From: Termitomyces sp. T153
Lineage: Eukaryota > Basidiomycota > Agaricomycetes > Agaricales > Lyophyllaceae
Direction: 5' to 3'
NCBI GenBank assembly: GCA_018296165.2
Contig: JACKQL020000024.1
Span: 496,001-560,000, forward strand
DNA length: 64,000 nt
Shown here: positions 21,204-33,186 of the stretch, piece by piece
How the letters are laid out: every line of letters starts with the position of its first letter
How positions within the stretch are numbered: the stretch's first letter is position 1
The notes under the pieces: generated by a model
What the model was told of the DNA's origin: nothing
Database searches by the model: none
What the model saw: only the letters and a program-made list of their open reading frames with translations
Position numbers and translations under genes: made by a program

Positions 21204-23272
21204 ATGGTCAATTACAACAGACCGCCCTATAGCAAGTGGCTAGAGTGTCTCCACACTTTTGAGCACACGCTGAACTTTGATCAGACGAAAAAATCGCTCT
21301 CTCTATGATACCACGTATACCCTCGGTAATGAAACCTTTACTGCTGGTGACATGATCCAGGTCCTTCACAAGGCCAGGCTGCATGTCCGTGGTCACGTAG
21401 TCTCGAAAATCGTACATGGAAACTGTTCAGAGTCTTGTCCTGGCCATCGCTACCTGGGGAAAAAGCCAACAAACTACCAACAGGATTCTATCAGCCTGCC
21501 TTTGACTCCTCAAGATTGGGAGCGATACGGTATAGCTCTTGCCATTCTCCAGTCTAGAAACCGCAATATCGTCGATGTTCCACATGATTTTATCAGGGGT
21601 GCTATTCCATTCCTCATGGATGTTCTACAACCAGACGATCTTGCACATCTCATTCAACTTGTTGATGACGGTTCACATTCACTCCCCCTTCCTACTATTC
21701 ACATGCAAAACACTGTACTCCCTTGCCTTGCAGCGAATTCTACCTCTCTCTACCCAAAGTATTCTGATATTCACATGATACTGAAACTTCAAAAGCTGTC
21801 TGGGTCGAAGATCCTTATGTTGGTTGTATTTCAGTAGAAAATGCAAAGAACTCGTTGAGTTTTGTCCGAGTCACGTTAGATTCAAATTTGTCCGTTGAAA
21901 TCCAAATGTCCTTCCCCCACCAAGTCTTTGCTGTCCCTCAACACTTGATGTCATCTCACTCCAATAATGATAATAGTACGAAACAAGAAGTTTATCTGAA
22001 TGAATGGGTAATCATCCAGTCTTATCATCCTTTTCCAGTCGAATTTATGAATCTATTATAGCTTCTTGTCTATGTAGCTTTGAAGAATCCTGCGGGCATA
22101 CAGCGCGGAGCTGGGACATGCAGCCCATGGCCTACGATACCTTCATCGAATCGCTCACCGAACGTAAGGGAAATGACTGGAAGCAACTCATGGACGCAAA
22201 CCTCATCATTGGAGGGATTGATAGGACCTCCGACCCCCTGTCTGTACTAAAATCTTACTTGCCTCTGTATATCTCATTGTTCTTCATACAGAGGATTGGC
22301 AGGCTTACTGCCTCGAAATTCAATCGTGCTTTCCCTTCCTTACTCGATCTTTCCAAATCAAAGGTACTTTGGCCTAACCCTGCCGAGAATCTCGTCATCG
22401 CTTCAAAGATCGATTACCTCCGCGACCTTGCCATAATTGCCTCGTCTCTGGGAACCCATACCCTCATGTCTTCATCAACACCAAGACCAACGTCCACTTC
22501 CATAAGGGTCTCGTCATCAAGCGCGGCTTCAGCAACAAAGCTCAACACGTCGTGATTTCATCCAATGAGGGCTACGAAGGCGACGACGGTGACGAAGGCA
22601 ATGATGCCACTTCGGAATCCCCGCAGGCTAGGTTTGAACAATTATGGGATGATACGGAAAAAAATTATACAAGCGTCAAGATCAACAATCATTCCCTTCC
22701 GGTCAAGTTTTTCGTTTCGCGATGCCCCACCTTTCTGATCTGCTTTTCCTTGGTGAAATCCGCACATTCTTCATTAAAGGCATTCTGCGATACAAAATAC
22801 TCACTCGGCCGGAATCATTAGATGGGACTGTCACAGTCTCAAAAGCTTTGACCATCGCTCCTCGCAAACCTTTATTGTACGTGTTCCAGTATCATTCTCT
22901 ATTGCTCGATCTCAATATCAGATATAGTGGCCTGAACCCTCATCCCCTTGCCAACCCCGAAATGTCCTTCGATGATTTTGCAGCAGCCACTGACGAATTC
23001 GACAAATTTGCTATCACCTGCTACGAAAAGCTTATTCAAATTCGCGAAACTAAGTTGGAACCGGGAAGGAGGAGCTACATGCGGCTTTTCGTCCGCTTCG
23101 ATATCAGCGTTCTCCAAGTGGCCTCGACGGGTGAAGTGCCCTTTTTCGTCAACAAAATCTCAATGTGTCAAAATACTGGCCTATACATTGAAACTCTCTC
23201 AGCCGTCAGAGGGATGTCTGTAGCAGTATTTATTGCCGAGGTTTTGCGTACTAGTGTCCTGTTTCGTAGACA
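21204..23272 (+). pseudogene. Frameshifted gene of an uncharacterised basidiomycete family
   Basis: Reading starts at ATG 21204 (MVNYNRPPYSKWLECLHTF) and continues through at least five frame changes: an A-run near 21283, then near 21790, 22030, 22450 and 22715. Long coherent pieces are 21277-21837, 22004-22440, 22470-22720 and 22722-23270. The last contains FDDFAAATDEFDKFAI, SYMRLFVRFDISV and VPFFVNKISMCQNTGLYIETL. This resembles a large uncharacterised agaricomycete family, recalled only by pattern. Some shifts could be introns, but the first is within a homopolymer and no good splice pairs restore the frame. The 3' end runs in frame into a duplicated LIM C-terminus. Confidence 0.55.
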
Positions 23273-23935
23273 TCCCCTTGCATCAATGCAAAACACTATA
23301 CCTACAAATACACTCAACTCTAGAACCCCGTCCTCTGTCACCAACCATTCAGGTACACTCACGCACCCTGCGAACAACCTGGCGATGCCCACTGCGACTG
23401 CGACTGCGACCGGGAACACCGTATCCCCGAATAAAATGATATCGCAGCAGACACCCGGTGCCCTCTCGTCCTCCTCAAACGCCGCTGTCTCGTCTGGGGG
23501 GACGAACACGCCTGGGTTGTCCTATACATCGTCGAAGCGCAAGCAGGGGAGTGATACAGCGTCTCCGACGAATCAGTTGAGGCGCAGCCTCCACCGAAAA
23601 GACTGATGAGGATATGGACTGAATAAAGCTCAATTGTAACGTTACTCGTCTTATCTTGGTCTTCTGTGCATCTATTCATCCTGGCAGCCCCCGCCCCCGC
23701 TTCTCTTATGCTATTTTTGACTCTTCCCCCCCTGTCGCCTTTACCATATGTATATAGTAGATGTACGATCATGTTGTCATTGTTGCTGTTGCTGTTTTCA
23801 AGTTTTTACTGGTCTTGCATCATCCCTCCCTCCCTATCTATATTCCAAGAAGTTGTTTATATATCCCGGTCACAGCCCTTCAACTGATTCTCCTCATCTC
23901 CTGATCTTAGTGCAACGCGCGTTTATGGAGGGCTT
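23273..23935 (+). repeat. Second partial copy of the LIM-gene 3' end
   Basis: Bases 23276-23606 encode a diverged copy of the LIM protein's last exon (PLASMQNTI ... SSVTNHSGTLTHP ... KRKQGSDTASPTN), matching 20158-20560. It is shorter by several internal deletions and ends early at HRKD. The T/C-rich 3' flank is copied too. The reading frame is continuous with the upstream unknown-family gene, so 22722-23606 is one 294-codon chimeric ORF. Confidence 0.8.
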
Positions 23936-24585
23936 AAGATTTCGAAAGGTTATGCTTACTAGCAGAGCAGAGGTGTCTTTTTTCATCAACAAAATTTCAG
24001 TGGGTAGAAGCACTGGCCTATACATTGAAACTCTTTCAGCCGTCAAAGAAATGTCTGGCAGTATCTATTGCCGAAGTTTTGCGTACTAGTGTCCTGTTCC
24101 GTAAACATCCCTTTGCATCAATGCACACTATACCACTAAGGAGACGGAAGACGAATCCGACGAATTCGGGGGGTTAAGTAGCTGAATCAAGCTCAATCGT
24201 CATCTTGGTCTTCTATTCACCTTGGCAGCCCCCGCTTCTGCTGTGCTATTTTTGACTCTTCCCCCCTCGTCGTCGTGTTTCTAGAATTATAATCTACTTA
24301 CCATAAGTATATAGATTCACGATCATGTCGTTATTGTCGCTCTTGCTGTTTTCAAACTCTTACTGGTCCTGCATCCTCCCTCCCTATCCAAGTTGTCCAT
24401 TTTCTTTCGCACATATATCCCAGTCGCAACCCTCTTCAACTGATTCTGATCTGAATCGATTCTCCTCATCTCTGGATCTTGGTGCAACGCACGTTTATGG
24501 CTGAAAGGTTATGTTTACTACCTTACCGAGTTAGTACCATATCATTATGGAATTTGATATCGCTGTCATCGAAGCAGATCGACAG
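23936..24585 (+). repeat. Third partial copy: unknown-gene end plus LIM tail
   Basis: Bases 23963-24107 repeat the end of the unknown-family gene (SFFINKISV ... GLYIETLSAVKEM), with a frame change. They are followed at 24108-24176 by a heavily deleted LIM tail (ASM ... LRRRKTNPTNSGG, stop). The non-coding flank then follows to about 24585. It shares the same unit junction as copy 2, so copies 2 and 3 arose as a tandem unit. Confidence 0.75.
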
Positions 24586-24902
24586 GCCCCGGGTACGCTC
24601 ATACAATCGTATCTATGTATTCAGTGACGCGATCGTGGCTACATACGGATAGTGGCGCACGAGTTACAACTAAATTTGCTTCCTTATCTCAAAGGACATA
24701 CATATATCGTACCAGAAGAATGAAAGTAGTAGTAATATATATTAACTACAATGCTGTAATAACTGTATCAAGGAAAGAATGCAAAGCCCAACCAGAGGCC
24801 AGAAATAAATGCAGGATAAAATGCTAGATCACACTCAATTGCACTTTGCCCAAACTGCGCCCGTTTTTGTCGCTTAAACGGTAACGTAACGTAAACGCCC
24901 CT
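24586..24902. other. Intergenic, no supported feature
   Basis: A/T-rich sequence between the duplicated LIM tail and the 3' end of the minus-strand PNUTS-like gene. Only short unsupported open frames are present. Confidence 0.5.
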
Positions 24903-27900
24903 TTAGGAGTAAGATGTCTCATGCGAAAAGTCACATAGATCCCCGTATTTGCATCTGTTAATTTCAGAAGGCATCAATCAGTCGCCTTGTTTTGGAAATC
25001 ACTGTAAGATTCGCTCGCCTTCCTGCCGCGAAAAAAGTGCAAGGTAGTCGTCTTGTATTGTCTCTATGCCCGTAATCACCCCTACCTCGGCCTCTTCCCC
25101 TTCCTCTCCCCCTTCCCCGCCCTCCCCATCCCGGATTCGAAGTGTCTTGGTTCTGATTATGATTCTGAAACGGTTGTTGCTGCGGCTGTCCATAGCCTTG
25201 TTGCTGATAATTAGGAGCCGCAGCTCCCCAGTTGTTGCTTGAATTCTGATCGTGTGTATTATTAGCATAAGCTGACTGTTGTTGTTGTTGTGAGAACATA
25301 GTCTGAGTCTGAGTCTGCTGCTGCAGCGGCTGCAGCTGCTGGAGCAGCCTCTGAATCTGCTCCTGCGGAAGTGCCTGCACCGCCGCCAGCGTCGACGTAG
25401 CATCAAGCCCAACCGCCGCAAGGTCTAACCCTTGCCCGTTGAACTGCGCCCCACTAAGCGCGGGGTCCGACCCGCCACTAGCAAGCTGCCCAACGAGCTC
25501 AGCTACAGACTGCGCAACGGGTGACACGGGACCTGAACTCCAAAATACCGCGTCAGCCTCGGGCCCAGAAGTCATCGCAACCATATTCTTATCCGTCTCG
25601 TCCTCCGAGATCACGTGAGGAGCTTCGGCGGGCGATTCGGGAATGTGCGCCGGTGATATGTATAACGCCCCAAGCGTCGTCTGCTCCCTCTTCTCCTGCA
25701 CTTCCTTCTCCTGACTCACTGAGCCTCGAGGTCGATCTTCTTCGACAATAGGATTATCTATCACTAAAGGAGGGGAGGGGGGAAGGGGGAGAAACGGCAA
25801 ATTGTTTCGGATTCTTTAATCTTTGTGTCCAAGAAAGGATTTGCTTACACATTGGTTCGGACCAGTCAAGTGTCTCTTCGAAAATCTGTGCATGCAACGC
25901 CGCGCCTTCTCCCCGGTCCAAATCCTTTAGCGTGTGCGTCGTATGATTACCCTGTATAAAAATTTCCAACAAAATACAAACAAAAAACACAAAATCGAAG
26001 CAAAGGGGCAGGGAGGGGGGATTGGGAAAAAAAAAGAAAAAGGAAAAAGAAAAAAAAAAAACAGAAAAAAAATGATTAATATACAGTACACAACACCCAA
26101 AAAAACAAAAAAAAAGTGCTGACATCTACGGGATCGTCATCATAGACAGCCCTCTCAATGAGTTTGATTTTCTCAAGCAAGCCCGGCGGAGCCCAAGTTA
26201 CCGATTTCTTCTTCGTTCCTTTCTTGGTGAGGCCATTACTCTGTTGTGATTGCTGCGGCGTCTCGGACGTTGGCGGGGGCGTACTTACAGCCGGCGACTC
26301 ACGCTTCAACCCCGTGGTGCTGCGGCCCATAGACTTGAGGGCCTCCTCAAACGGATTGGCCGAGGACGGCTGAGCGACGTTGGACTGCGACCCTGGCTTC
26401 GGAGGCGCGGGCTGTGGCGGGGCCGGCGGCGCTTTCTTGAAACTCGGCAACTTAGGCTTGGGTTTCGGCGCGGAGAAAAAGGACGAGTCGGATTTCGCGT
26501 CTTTCGACGTGAGCTTGGCCGTGCTGACGATACCTGTTCCTGGTTCCTTTTTCACATGTGTGGATTTGGATGAGGAGGCAGTGTTGTTGCTGCTGCTGCC
26601 AGTCTTTTTCGCTGCGGGCGGCGCAGGGCGGGAAGACGAGGGCTGGGAGTGCGAGTCGGTGCTGACTTTGCGTTTAAGGTTTTTAACCTTGAGGTCTATT
26701 GAATTTTTTTGATTAAATCGGTTAGAGCGTGGCGTGGCGTGGGCGTGACTCACCCTCGTTATCCGTCGATTTCGAGGACAACGAATCCACGTTATTTATC
26801 AATGACCTCCATTTTCGTTCCACATTCGATGCCATGTCCTTGATGGCTGTTATTCCAGAGAAAAAGTCACGTTAGATACATGTTTATTTTGTAATACGTG
26901 TCTCACGGCGTCTATGGTATAAAAGAAGCAGATGCAGCTTGCAGGAAGAGCAAAAAAAAAACATTTCATCTTAGATAGTTCGCAGCAAGATTTTTCGCCG
27001 AAAGACAGACTGACAAAGAGGGGGAGGGGAACAAACAAAACTCACCCGGAGACCGTGGTTCCTTGACAAGCTTAACGACGATTTTACCAAGCTTAGAAGC
27101 CTTGAGCGTATCAAGCGTCATCGGCAGTCGATCAATTATCTACAATCCAATCAGCCCACTCTAAACCCAAGAAAAAACAAAACACACATGTAAAAGCGGC
27201 ATGATAGTCTCAACCAACGGGCTCTCCCCATCCGCGATCTGAGCGGCCCTAAGCCACTCACGCGTGATCGTCATCGCGAGCCCATTCTCGCTCCACGCGC
27301 GAAAATAATGGTTCCCCGCTCCATCGCGCATCTTCGTGAGTATCTCCAAGCGCGTGTGTGCATCGACGTCCGTCGCGCCGTACTCTCGGAGAGTGTCGGC
27401 GAGGAGATTGACCGCGCCTGCGCCGGAGAAGCTGGTCGTCAGCAGCTGTGGCCGGAGTCTGGATAGAAACTCTGCTCTGCGCTCCTCGGGGGACTTTTGT
27501 GGTGGATCTTGATGTGATGAAGAGGGTGTCAGTGCGCTGGTTGATTGGCCGTAGAAGGAGGGCATGAGCGCGCTTAGGATAGAACTCGACGGGGCGTGCA
27601 GTGCTTGGGGTGAAAGTGTGCCCTGGGGCGGTTGCTGCTGCTGCTGGGACTGATAATACGATGTGGGTGTCCGATAGAGCGAGGGGTGGATGAGTTGCGA
27701 GTACGTGAACTGCTGCTGCGAGAGAGACGAGGAGGACTGCTGGGGCTGCAGAGTCGATGTTGACTGGGCATTATAGTTGGCATGCGGGTAATGCTGCATG
27801 TTTGTCGCTGTCGCTGTCGTCGTCGTCGTCGTCGTCGTGGCGGTGGTTGCTGGTCGTGACGTACCATTGAGCGTGGCCAAAGAGGGGCTAGAAAGATGAG

Positions 27901-28428
27901 CTGGACTGGGATGATCGGTATCAATCGGCGATACATACTCGATGATCATTGCTTGTGTGAGCTGGGACGGGGTCTGCGATGGTGGCTTTGATTGCGTCTG
28001 TGGCTGTGATGACGAGGCCGAGGCCGAGGCTGTCGTTGAGGCCGTTGTTGTCGCGCTGGTTGTCGCGCCATTGAGGGTCGAGTAATTGGACAAGGGTACG
28101 TGCGACTGCGTGCTCGGCCAGCTGGAGCTGCCGTAGGCCATGGTGTTGAACGGCGCAGAAACCGCAAAGTAGTTGTGGGACGGGTAGGAAAAGAACTGCT
28201 GGGGGCTCGTCGAGAGCGACGACGTGGACGTTGCTGGGGCTGCATCACAAAGTATTAGCTCAATCAAACGCGCGAATCTGCAGCAATGATACCTGGAGGC
28301 AAGTCGGAGAGCGCAGCGAAATCAGACATGTCGAGGTCTGGCTGGGCAGCGGGTGCGCTGGACGGGCGGTCCTTGGCCCAGTCGCCGTCCGCAAGCAACT
28401 GCGGCCATTGTGTATACAAATTGTCCAT
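24903..28428 (-). CDS. PNUTS-type PP1 regulatory subunit (TFIIS-N, RVxF, CCCH)
   Basis: I join, on the minus strand, 28428-28293, 28239-27188, 27139-27046, 26846-26754, 26695-26124, 25951-25849, 25763-25019 and 24954-24903: 948 residues, all phases consistent. Order: a Ser/Thr/Gln-rich N-terminus; a TFIIS-N/LW-like helical domain at about 295-455 (EILTKMRDGAGN ... LGKIVVKLVKE ... ERKWRSLI); a PP1-docking RVxF motif KSVTW at about 622, followed by LLEKIKLIE; the conserved HTLKDLDRGEGAALHAQIFE; Q-rich and RG-repeat segments; and a C-terminal CCCH finger (C925-x7-C933-x5-C939-x3-H943). This matches animal PNUTS and yeast Ref2/Ppn1, which target PP1 to Pol II termination. The last intron starts GC, not GT. 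Divergent from the HMG gene, 325 bp apart. Confidence 0.88.
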
Positions 28429-28753
28429 CCTCGTTCGATTTGCGTTTTTTTTTTCTAGCACTTTTTTCACAGCAACTACAGGCTGCGTGTGGCCTTGTGT
28501 GGGCCTTTCAACGGATATTCTGCACGTATCGCCCCCCAAACAACCACTGCTCTGGCCAGGCTCGCTGTGTGTATTGATGAGACAATTAAAAAAAAAAAAG
28601 GGCTCCCAGCGCAGCCTGCCGCCCGCACGTATATCCCACCACCCTTCAAACTCAGATTCACACCCCGCTCTTCCCACGGTCAGCCTGAGACAAGGACAAC
28701 AAGGGGTTCAATTCAAAAAAAAACAGCCGCCTGCCCTTTTTGTTGACTCGCCC

Positions 28754-29833
28754 ATGTCTGACGAGATTACAAAATTCGAAGCACACCGCGCAAAGGTCCG
28801 TCCGTTTTCCTCGCGTGTCCCACCATGCTTCCTCACCGTGCCGTACAGCTCGCAGCGAGCCTCAACAGCGTCGCAGAGTCCATGAAGACCACCGCAGCGC
28901 TCGCAGAGAGCTTTGCGGCCATGGTCAAGGACTCTTCCTTTGTCGGTGAGTCGGTGGCTCGCGTGTGCACTCTGCCACTCATCGCGTGCCCCAGACGGCG
29001 AGAAAAAGAGCCGGAAGCGCAAAGGCGCCGCTGAGGACGGGGACGACAAGGCCACGAAGCGCAAGCGCAAACTCAAAGACCCGAACGCGCCCAAGCGTCC
29101 CGCGAGCTCGTATATCATGTTCCAGAACGACATACGCAAGGACCTCAAGGAGAAGAACCCGCATCTTAGCAACCCGGATCTCCTGGCGCTCATCTCGCAG
29201 AAGTGGAGCGAGATGAGCGAGGAAGACAAGGCGGTATATTATGTTCTTTGTTCTCGATCGCGTCGCGTCGGCTGATCACGCGCGATCGTGTAGGTGTATA
29301 CAAAGGCGAATGCTAGTGCCAAGGAACAGTATTCGAATGAAAAGAAGGCGTATGAAGCGCGTTCTCCAGAGGAAGTCGCTGCTGCCAACGCTGCCGCCGA
29401 AGCTGCTCTTGCTGTGAGTATCCATCGCTGCACACCGGGGTTTTCTCGACTCAAACGCACGCAGGCTAAGAAATCTAAACCCCGGGCACGCGCTCCCAAA
29501 GCCCCGGCCGCGAGCACAACGCCCGCCACCACGGCCGGGGCCTCGGCATCTCCCCCCATACACTCCAATTCCAACTCGTCGGACGAGGACGAGGACGGGA
29601 GCGAGACCTCGGAGGGCGAGGACGACGAGGTGCCGAAGAAGGCTGCGCCCGTGCAGATCTCGGACAGCGACGAGGAGAGCGACGAGGAGGAGGAGAGTAG
29701 TGAGGAGGAGGAGAAGCCGAAGATGAAGGTGAAGACGCCAGTGAAGGTGAAAGAGAAGGAAGGTAAGGCTGGCAAGGGGAAGCATGTCGCTGCACCCGAG
29801 AAGGAGAAGAAGAAAAAGGCGGCGAAACAGTGA
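28754..29833 (+). CDS. HMG-box chromatin protein
   Basis: Exons 28754-28795, 28849-28945, 28995-29233, 29294-29413 and 29465-29833 give 288 residues with consistent phases. The ATG at 28754 begins MSDEITKFEAHRAK. Residues 15-46 form a short helix-prone region, 50-75 are very basic (KKSRKRK, KRKRKLK), and 75-147 are an HMG box with DPNAPKRPASSYIMFQ, ISQKWSEM, VYTKANASAKEQY and EKKAYE. The rest is Ser/Asp/Glu-rich acidic and then Lys-rich, as in HMGB/Hmo1-type architectural proteins, which bend DNA and loosen chromatin. It is nuclear by inference. Alternatives are a Nhp6- or Hmo1-type paralogue; the single clear box and acidic tail do not settle this. Confidence 0.88.
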
Positions 29834-30149
29834 GCGCCGGATAGGTTGGAAAAGATATCGCTCCCTCTTGGTTTGGGACAGCGGTTTGTTTTTCTTTTCC
29901 ATTTTGGTTTGTCTTTCCAAAGGTGTTTATTGGTATTAACCGCCTCCGTTTACCCCTTATTTAAATGAAGATTCCTATACACGGTCTGCCTAGTAGTGGT
30001 TGTGTTACCAACGAGGCCCATGTCTGTACTGCATTGCATATAATTGTTATCGCCCGCATCGCCGGCACGTCGTGATCCTGATTGCGTGAGGCTGTTCCAA
30101 CAAAGATTTATAAAGCCACAAACCCACGGATCTTGTGTTTGCTACCACC
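29834..30149. other. Intergenic between HMG-box and WW-protein genes
   Basis: It contains the HMG 3' end and the WW gene promoter. A TATAAAG lies at about 30108-30114, some 40 bp before the WW protein's ATG. No gene is supported. Confidence 0.45.
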
Positions 30150-30943
30150 ATGTCGCCCTCACCGCCAGCATACGGCAGCGATGCACCACCGAGGAACCCT
30201 GACGACCGCGCACTTCCCGAGGGGTGGATAACGCAGTACGATCCAAAGTACATCGTCTCTCATTCATCTGCACTGCGTACTAACATCCATATCCAGCTAC
30301 AAAACCTGGTACAGTCACTCACAGATCCCTCCCAATCACAAAATCTAAACCTCAGATCAAGGTTCTACGTAGACACCAAAGCCAAACCACCGACTACGAC
30401 ATGGACACACCCCCTCGGCCCACCGCCTCCCGCATCCTACGCTCCCCCGTCCGGCCCTCCCCCTAACAACTCGAACTCGAACCGCAGCTCCTCGTCGTCG
30501 CCCCGCAGCACAGGGTACCCCCAGCAAAGCGCGTACGCACCACAGGGCGCATACCCTCCCCAAGGCGGATACCCACCGCAGGGCCCGTACCCACCACAAG
30601 GCGCGTACCCACCACAGGGCCCGTACCCGCCGCAAGGGTACTACGGGGGGTACCCGCCGCAGCAGGGCGGATGGGGGCCCGGCCCGGGTGCGTACGGCCC
30701 GGGGCCGGGGTACGGGCAGCAGGGTATGTATCAGGACGAGAGGAAGAAGAAGAATGGGTTTGGGGCGGGGGCGATGGCGGCGGGCGTTGGCGGCGGGTTG
30801 CTGGGCGGGTTGTTGCTGGGTGAGGCGATGGATGGGTTTGGGCAGCCGGACGTCATTGTCGATGGCGATAATAGTGAGTGGTTGTTGAGTTTTCTTGTGA
30901 TTTGCTGATGGTTGTTGGTGTAGATGATATCGGCGACTTTTAG
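30150..30943 (+). CDS. Small WW-domain protein with YPPQ repeats (Wwm1-like)
   Basis: Exons 30150-30247, 30297-30308, 30362-30873 and 30924-30943 give 213 residues. The ATG at 30150 has a CCACC context. The WW domain spans residues 22-54 (LPEGW ... YKTWFYVD ... TTTWTHP) and would bind proline-rich PPxY ligands. A Ser/Asn linker is followed by repeated YPPQG units (30540-30665) and a glycine-zipper-like hydrophobic segment (GAMAAGVGGGLLGGLLLGE). Yeast Wwm1, a metacaspase-interacting protein, has similar size and order; I infer similarity, not function. The second exon is only 12 nt and completes the WW core; without it the frame and the second aromatic cluster are lost. The branch sequence TACTAAC at 30278 supports the first intron. 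Confidence 0.82.
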
Positions 30944-31257
30944 TTTTAGTTGCATGTTTGTATAATCTATGGATTGAGTATAACATTTGTCACGAGTGCA
31001 TCGTATACTTTATGCGGCATTGCCAATTGACCGCACTCTGCGGACTCGAACTCTAAAATCCCCTCCTTCGAGGGCTGTCGTCGGCCTAGCTGATATGCTA
31101 GGCCACAGCACGACCATGATCCCCATCAGATACAAAGTAAGATGGCCTGATAGATAGACAGGCACGGCCCAGCTGACATATGTACACCCAAAACGACAGC
31201 AGTCGACAGCTTTCAAAGCCTTATAAACGCTGTCGCCCCCCGACTTGTTGTTTCATC
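30944..31257 (+). promoter_or_regulatory. Upstream region of Q-rich gene 1
   Basis: The segment from about 31085 is shared with 41315-41588, upstream of the paralogue. TATAAA lies at 31222-31227, 31 bp before the preferred ATG; the paralogue has TATAAG at 41545-41550. A perfect 8-bp-stem inverted repeat (GGCCTAGC TGATAT GCTAGGCC) at 31083-31104 marks the left border of the duplication. Confidence 0.55.
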
Positions 31258-33150
31258 ATGCACACCCACTCTGATCAAGGGTGCGTATCAGCGAGAAACC
31301 AAAAAAAATCTACATACTGATGAGTAACAGCGTATCGCCCCCCAGGCTGTCAAAGGCCCAAGAGCTGTATGCGTCTGCGTTGTCTGCACACGTAACCTCT
31401 CTGGGACCCACTTCTCCGCCTCCTGGAGCCGCCCTCCCGACGCCCCCGAGTGCAGGCATCATGTCCGTGTCCATGTCCCAGCCGGTGTACAGTTCAGTGC
31501 TTCCAGCGTCTGCAGCTCTGCCTTCCGTAGGTACTCAGCTTTACCGACCGCAGCAGTCATCCTCGCCTCAGACTGCTGCATCTCCAGCCTCTCCGCCTGT
31601 CGGGGCTGCCCTGCCGACGCCTCCAGGCGTATACGCAACGGGTTCCATGCATTCGGCCTCTCCTCCTGCGTCTAATGTTCAATACAGTCCTCAAGCGTTC
31701 GCTGCGCCCATCCCCATCCTTCAAGGAGCGCCCGCCCGACCTGTGTCCGGAAACCCAGGCTATCAACAACCAACAATATACTCCCAACCCCTGTCTCTCC
31801 AGCCCCAGTCCCAACCTCCCAAACCCACCCGCACAAGCTTCTTCGGCTCCCCCAGGCACACCGCAGCCCCGACGACCTTCACACCGCTCTACACCCTCCC
31901 CCCGCAGCCTTTATTGTCACCCCTCCCAACCGACCCCTCCCCCCGCAAACTCCAAATCAACGCAACAACCACCGTCAAAGCCCTCAAAAAAGTCGGCAAG
32001 GCAATGTTCAACTTTGCAGGGGGCGCTATACAGGTCACGACGGGTGTCCCGGTCAAGACGCTGTTGAGCAGCGAGGTTGCGTCGGCGTTGGGGAATCTTC
32101 TTAATAGTATCAACAACAATAATAATAATACCGACAACGGCAACGGCAACGACACGAATACAGATGCGCTGGGATTGGGATTGGGGATTTTGCAGACGAA
32201 TTTGCAGGCTGTGTTGCAGGGCGCGCCGAATGCGGATTATGGAGCTGTGATTCAGGCGTTGATCGTGCAGCAGCAGGCGCAGCAACAGCAGAATCAGCAG
32301 AATCAGCAGTTGTTGCTCTTGCAGCAGCAGCAACAACAACAGCAGGGAGCAGCGGCATTGTCGCCCCCGCCTCCAGCGATCGATTATACAAGGTTGATCA
32401 CCGAGCTGCAGAGGATCCAGGCGGCGATGCAGCAGACGACTTCTTTGGGACAAGTAGCGAGCCCTGGACAAGGACAGATTGGATTGGTGGGACAAGGGGT
32501 ACCAGGACAAGTCCACGCGAACAATGCGTTATTGCAGACCCAGCTAGGCACTGCTGGTGTTGGGGTGCAGAATCAACAGGCGCAGACTGTTTATCTGCAA
32601 GGGATGAATCAGCTCCAACAGTCTGCTCCCGCTCCTGGGTTTATGGCGCAGGCTCAGCATGGGACAACGCAGGTACACCTGCAACAAGGCAATCAGGTCT
32701 ATCAACAACCGCAATACCCTCCCGCTCCCGGACCCCACACGCCCCCTGCTCAAGCTCAAACCCACCAACCCCAACCACAATTCCAACACCAAACCCCCTC
32801 GCCTCCAACCAACCCCACATCCCCAGTATACACCCCCAGCCTCATCCATACTCGGACTCCAACCTCCCCATCATCAGTGCACGCTGCAATCACCCCAATG
32901 CCCTATCCTACACCCACATCTCCCCCGCCCACCTCCTCGCCTGTGCCTGCGCAGACATACCCCTATCCACACGCGCTTCCGTACGCTCCTCACCACCCCC
33001 AGTCCCCCTCAACCTCCATCCCCCAGCCCCCGCGTCCGCAACCCGACACTCAGCACGTTCCAAACTCAAGCGGGTACACATCGGCATCGGCATCCGCATC
33101 GGTGCCCACCCCCCCTCTTGGTCGAGTATCGACTCTTTCACAAGGACAAA

Positions 33151-33186
<36 letters not shown>

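Noticed and set aside
31019..31075. tRNA-like T-arm (reverse reading GAGTTCGAGTC) upstream of Q-rich gene 1
   Set aside because: No acceptor stem, D-arm or anticodon arm can be folded around it at the right spacing.
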